A stretch of DNA of 64,000 nucleotides, taken from assembly GCA_009844425.1 (NCBI GenBank), contig VYBN01000011.1, positions 62,001 through 126,000 of the forward strand. The letters run 5' to 3'. The notes under the pieces were generated by a model. That model was not told the DNA's origin and did not search any database. It saw nothing but the letters and a program-made list of their open reading frames with translations. The DNA comes from Gammaproteobacteria bacterium. Lineage in GTDB: Bacteria > Pseudomonadota > Gammaproteobacteria > Steroidobacterales > Foliamicaceae. Made by a program: the position numbers and the translations under genes. Of this stretch, positions 62,896 through 64,000 are shown one piece after another (position 1 is the first letter of the stretch; each line of letters opens with the position of its first letter).

Positions 62896-64000
62896 GCGAG
62901 ACGGGCGACCGCCCGAGCCTCGAGGGGCTGCGCATTCCGCGGGATGAGCAGCCCCCGGAAAGCCGCTTCAAGCGATTCCTTTGGCCGGCCATCGGCACGG
63001 TCTGCGTGGCCGGCGCACTTGCATTGCTGGCCGCCTGGTTCTGGCCCGACTCCGCCACGGCAGTGCGGGTCGAAACGGTGCGTTCGTCGTCGGCGGGCGC
63101 TGCCGCCAGCGTTCTGGACGCCAGCGGCTACGTGACCGCGCGTCGAGCCGCCACCGTTTCGTCCCAGCGCACCGGAAGAATCCGCAGGGTGCTCGTGGAG
63201 GAAGGCATGACCGTGGAAGAGGGCCAGGTGGTGGCCGAACTGGACGACGCGGCGGAACTGGCGCAGTTGCGCCTGGCCGAAGCGCAGCTGACTTCGGCGC
63301 GCAGCGCGCTGGGCGAGACCCGCGCCGAGCTTCACGAAGCCGAACTGTCCTACACTCGGCTGTCGGAATTGCACGACCGGGGGCTCGCCAGCGAAGCCGA
63401 GCTGGACGCCGCCACGGCCGCCCGCGACCGGCTGAGCGCCCGCCTTGAATCCAACGACGCTGCGGTGACGGTCGCGGAGCGCGCGGTGGCGGTGCAGCGG
63501 CAGGCGCACAGCGAAACGGTCATTCGCGCTCCCTTTGCCGGCGTGGTCATCGACAAGAACGCACAGCCGGGCGAAATGGTTTCCCCCGTTTCCGCGGGAG
63601 GCGGTTTCACGCGCACCGGCATCTGCACGCTGGTGGACATGGAATCGCTGGAAATCGAGGTGGACGTCAACGAGGCCTACCTGCAGCGGGTGCAGCCCGG
63701 CGGCGCGGTGACGGCGCGGCTGGACGCCTATCCTTCCTGGCGCATTCCGGCGGAGGTGATCGCGATCGTGCCGGCGGCCAACCGCGAGAAGGCCACGGTG
63801 CGGGTGCGGGTGGGCATTCTCCAGCGCGACCCGCGCATTCTTCCGGACATGGGCGCAAAGGTATCGTTCATCGAGCCGGGACAGCCGGCTCCGGCTGCCG
63901 TGGCCGGCCCGGACCGCCTGAGCATTGCCTCTTCGGCCCTGCAGGGACCGGCGGACAATCACTGGGTGTACGTGGCGGAAGACGGACGGGCCGTGCGCCG
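62892..64000 (+). CDS. RND/ABC efflux periplasmic adaptor (partial, cut by window end)
   Basis: At least 369 residues; the 3' end is missing. A cytoplasmic N-terminus leads to one membrane anchor (LWPAIGTVCVAGALALLAAW). The adaptor plan follows: lipoyl half (ASGYVTARRAATVSSQRTGR), a coiled coil of ~90 residues (LAEAQLTSARSALGETRAEL), lipoyl return (VIRAPFAGVVIDKNAQPGEM), and barrel domains (LDAYPSWRIPAEVIAIVPAA). It overlaps the chelatase-like gene by 4 bp. Permease and ATPase genes probably follow outside the window. Confidence 0.9.
   Translation, partial: MSETGDRPSLEGLRIPRDEQPPESRFKRFLWPAIGTVCVAGALALLAAWFWPDSATAVRVETVRSSSAGAAASVLDASGYVTARRAATVSSQRTGRIRRVLVEEGMTVEEGQVVAELDDAAELAQLRLAEAQLTSARSALGETRAELHEAELSYTRLSELHDRGLASEAELDAATAARDRLSARLESNDAAVTVAERAVAVQRQAHSETVIRAPFAGVVIDKNAQPGEMVSPVSAGGGFTRTGICTLVDMESLEIEVDVNEAYLQRVQPGGAVTARLDAYPSWRIPAEVIAIVPAANREKATVRVRVGILQRDPRILPDMGAKVSFIEPGQPAPAAVAGPDRLSIASSALQGPADNHWVYVAEDGRAVR

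Overview
The window is a GC-rich bacterial chromosome segment, almost certainly from a gammaproteobacterium. Evidence is the Pseudomonas-like divergent gatCAB / mreBCD arrangement, the mrdA-rodA-mltB-rlpA-dacA-lipB run, lptD-surA-pdxA-rsmA followed by apaH/apaG, and lgt-thyA. No rRNA, tRNA, CRISPR array, phage structural gene or transposase was seen, so the lineage cannot be named more closely.

Layout. 0-1.5 kb: the end of a TRAP permease gene and an exported methyltransferase-like protein. 1.5-6.2 kb: an accessory island with a tiny membrane protein, an orphan HigA-like antitoxin, an 802-residue fusion of a nuclease-like part to a nitrilase-fold part, an antitoxin with a collapsed vapC, a membrane coiled-coil protein and an Mrr-type restriction enzyme. 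6.4-12.5 kb: acsA, an HNH nuclease, a three-gene proton-translocating transhydrogenase and a VOC protein. 12.6-21.9 kb: two lipoproteins and a type I restriction-modification locus (hsdM, rhuM, a 46-codon hsdM-tail duplicate, hsdS, a small gene, hsdR). This island ends at a second, closely related VOC gene. 22.6-31.8 kb: priA, a likely operon of a Tat-exported flavin oxidase, a CpcT/CpeT-like protein and cytochrome c, a divergent second flavin oxidase, and a MacB-type ATPase with a periplasmic adaptor but no permease. 32-50.6 kb: core envelope and housekeeping genes. 50.9-57.3 kb: apaH, apaG, a DUF1838-like Tat protein, thyA, lgt, a third VOC protein and a DUF255 thioredoxin-like protein, all on the minus strand. 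57.4-58.7 kb: gene remnants and an intact HigB/XRE toxin-antitoxin pair. 59-64 kb: a tightly coupled operon of ECF sigma factor, anti-sigma factor, alpha/beta hydrolase, chelatase-like membrane protein and RND adaptor, cut by the window end.

The most unusual signal is a family of eight roughly 100-130 bp elements between 29.6 and 54.9 kb, in both orientations. Each has two 26-31 nt arms that pair almost perfectly within a copy but differ between copies. They enclose a conserved 40-70 nt centre holding two small hairpins whose own stems also change in a compensatory way. All copies lie between genes or across the first or last codons of genes; two appear to supply the 5' end of a coding frame (surA and the adaptor gene). 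The second signal is the nuclease/nitrilase fusion gene, which looks like an undescribed stand-alone defence or DNA-modification-related factor; this is inference from domain content and neighbours.
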